The notes under the pieces are model-generated. The model ran no database searches and had not been told where the DNA came from. It saw only the letters and a program-made list of their open reading frames with translations. Below, piece after piece: positions 6,516-6,654 of a DNA stretch of 6,654 bases. Location: assembly GCA_902795845.1 (NCBI GenBank), contig CADBMU010000092.1, forward strand, positions 1 through 6,654. Direction: 5' to 3'. The position numbers and the translations under genes are program-made. This DNA is from an uncultured Erysipelotrichaceae bacterium. GTDB lineage: Bacteria; Bacillota_I; Bacilli_A; RF39; UBA660. How positions within the stretch are numbered: position 1 is the stretch's first letter; every line of letters begins with the position of its first letter.

Positions 6516-6520
6516 TCACC
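6516..6520 (-). promoter_or_regulatory. Ribosome binding site that decides the csoR start
   Basis: GGTGA on the minus strand, 5 bases before the ATG at 6510. It matches the GGTGA part of the extended GGAGGTGA Shine-Dalgarno. It lies at or next to the predicted transcription start, so the leader would be about 10 bases. Confidence 0.55.
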
Positions 6521-6526
6521 AGGTTC

Positions 6527-6555
6527 ATTATAATACCCCCTGGGGGTATTGTCAA
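6527..6555 (-). promoter_or_regulatory. Perfect consensus promoter of the copper operon
   Basis: Minus strand: TTGACA (6555-6550), a 17-bp spacer (6549-6533) and TATAAT (6532-6527). All twelve hexamer bases match the housekeeping sigma consensus and the spacing is optimal, with A/T-rich DNA upstream of the -35. Such a strong promoter implies tight repression in the absence of inducer. Transcription should start near 6520. Confidence 0.9.
6532..6550 (-). promoter_or_regulatory. CsoR-type operator (19-bp palindrome) in the promoter spacer
   Basis: AATACCCCCTGGGGGTATT (plus strand) is a perfect inverted repeat of 9-bp arms around one central base at 6541. It is one of the few GC-rich stretches in the window. 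G/C-run palindromes flanked by A/T are characteristic of CsoR/RcnR-family operators. It fills the whole 17-bp spacer and touches both hexamers, so repressor binding would block RNA polymerase. Binding by the CsoR encoded just downstream is inferred. Confidence 0.9.
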
Positions 6556-6567
6556 TATAGAGAATTT

Positions 6568-6591
6568 AAAAAATGCCAACAGGCTTATTTT
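6568..6591 (-). terminator. Weak candidate terminator of a gene beyond the right edge
   Basis: Minus strand: GCC-TGTT-GGC followed by A and six T residues. The stem is only 3 G-C pairs plus interrupted A-U pairs. It would insulate the copper promoter from an upstream minus-strand gene. The rest of 6556-6654 shows no gene or other recognisable element. Confidence 0.25.
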
Positions 6592-6654
6592 CTGTCGACA
6601 TATTTATTTTTAAAACATTTATATTTTTTACTATTTTTCATCTAAACAAACTCC

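Noticed and set aside
6214..6579. A longer csoR starting at 6579 or at the ATG at 6531-6529
   Set aside because: These starts fall upstream of, or inside, the promoter and operator, so they would not be on the transcript.
1..6654. CRISPR arrays, insertion sequences, tRNA or rRNA genes and attachment sites
   Set aside because: No spaced direct repeats, transposase frames, terminal inverted repeats or tRNA-like folds were seen on either strand.

Overview
This is a strongly AT-rich window in which every supported gene lies on the minus strand, so the genes are transcribed from right to left. The base composition, AGGAGG-type ribosome binding sites, lipobox lipoproteins, a CAP/SCP surface protein and a CsoR-controlled copper operon all point to a low-GC Gram-positive bacterium (Bacillota, possibly an uncultured Bacilli or Mollicutes-like gut lineage). 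No rRNA or other marker is present, so the lineage cannot be fixed further.

Right half (6555 down to 1988): a compact five-gene copper-handling operon. A perfect consensus promoter (TTGACA, 17 bp, TATAAT) carries a 19-bp palindromic CsoR-type operator over its spacer. The order of genes is csoR (6510-6214), a fusion of HMA, TauE/SafE-like membrane and cupredoxin-like domains (6214-4922), the Cu(I) P-type ATPase copA (4920-2724), the small HMA chaperone copZ (2722-2495), and a cysteine-rich DUF2318/FtrD-like lipoprotein (2494-1988). Adjacent genes overlap by 1 base or are 0-1 bases apart. The likely logic is that CsoR releases the promoter when Cu(I) binds, CopZ and the HMA domains pass Cu(I) in the cytoplasm, CopA exports it, and the fusion protein and lipoprotein handle metal or redox chemistry at the outer face of the membrane.

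Two genes of this operon carry single-nucleotide interruptions. copA has an A8 tract (4185-4192) that puts its two halves out of frame by one base. The DUF2318 lipoprotein has an in-frame TGA at codon 7, inside its signal peptide. The protein sequence on both sides of each interruption is fully conserved. The choices are recoding (slippage, +1 frameshifting, TGA read as Trp), very recent decay, or sequence error. These are the most interesting points of the window.

Left half (1981 down to 1): a separately promoted lipoprotein with two tandem BLIP/DUF3862-like repeats (1934-1359) ends in an intrinsic terminator. It is followed by a membrane-anchored protein with Ig-like domains and a C-terminal CAP/SCP domain (1300-86), which ends in another terminator. 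The last ~55 bases look like the promoter and ribosome binding site of a further minus-strand gene lying outside the window. The rightmost ~100 bases (6556-6654) hold no gene that can be supported, only a weak candidate terminator.
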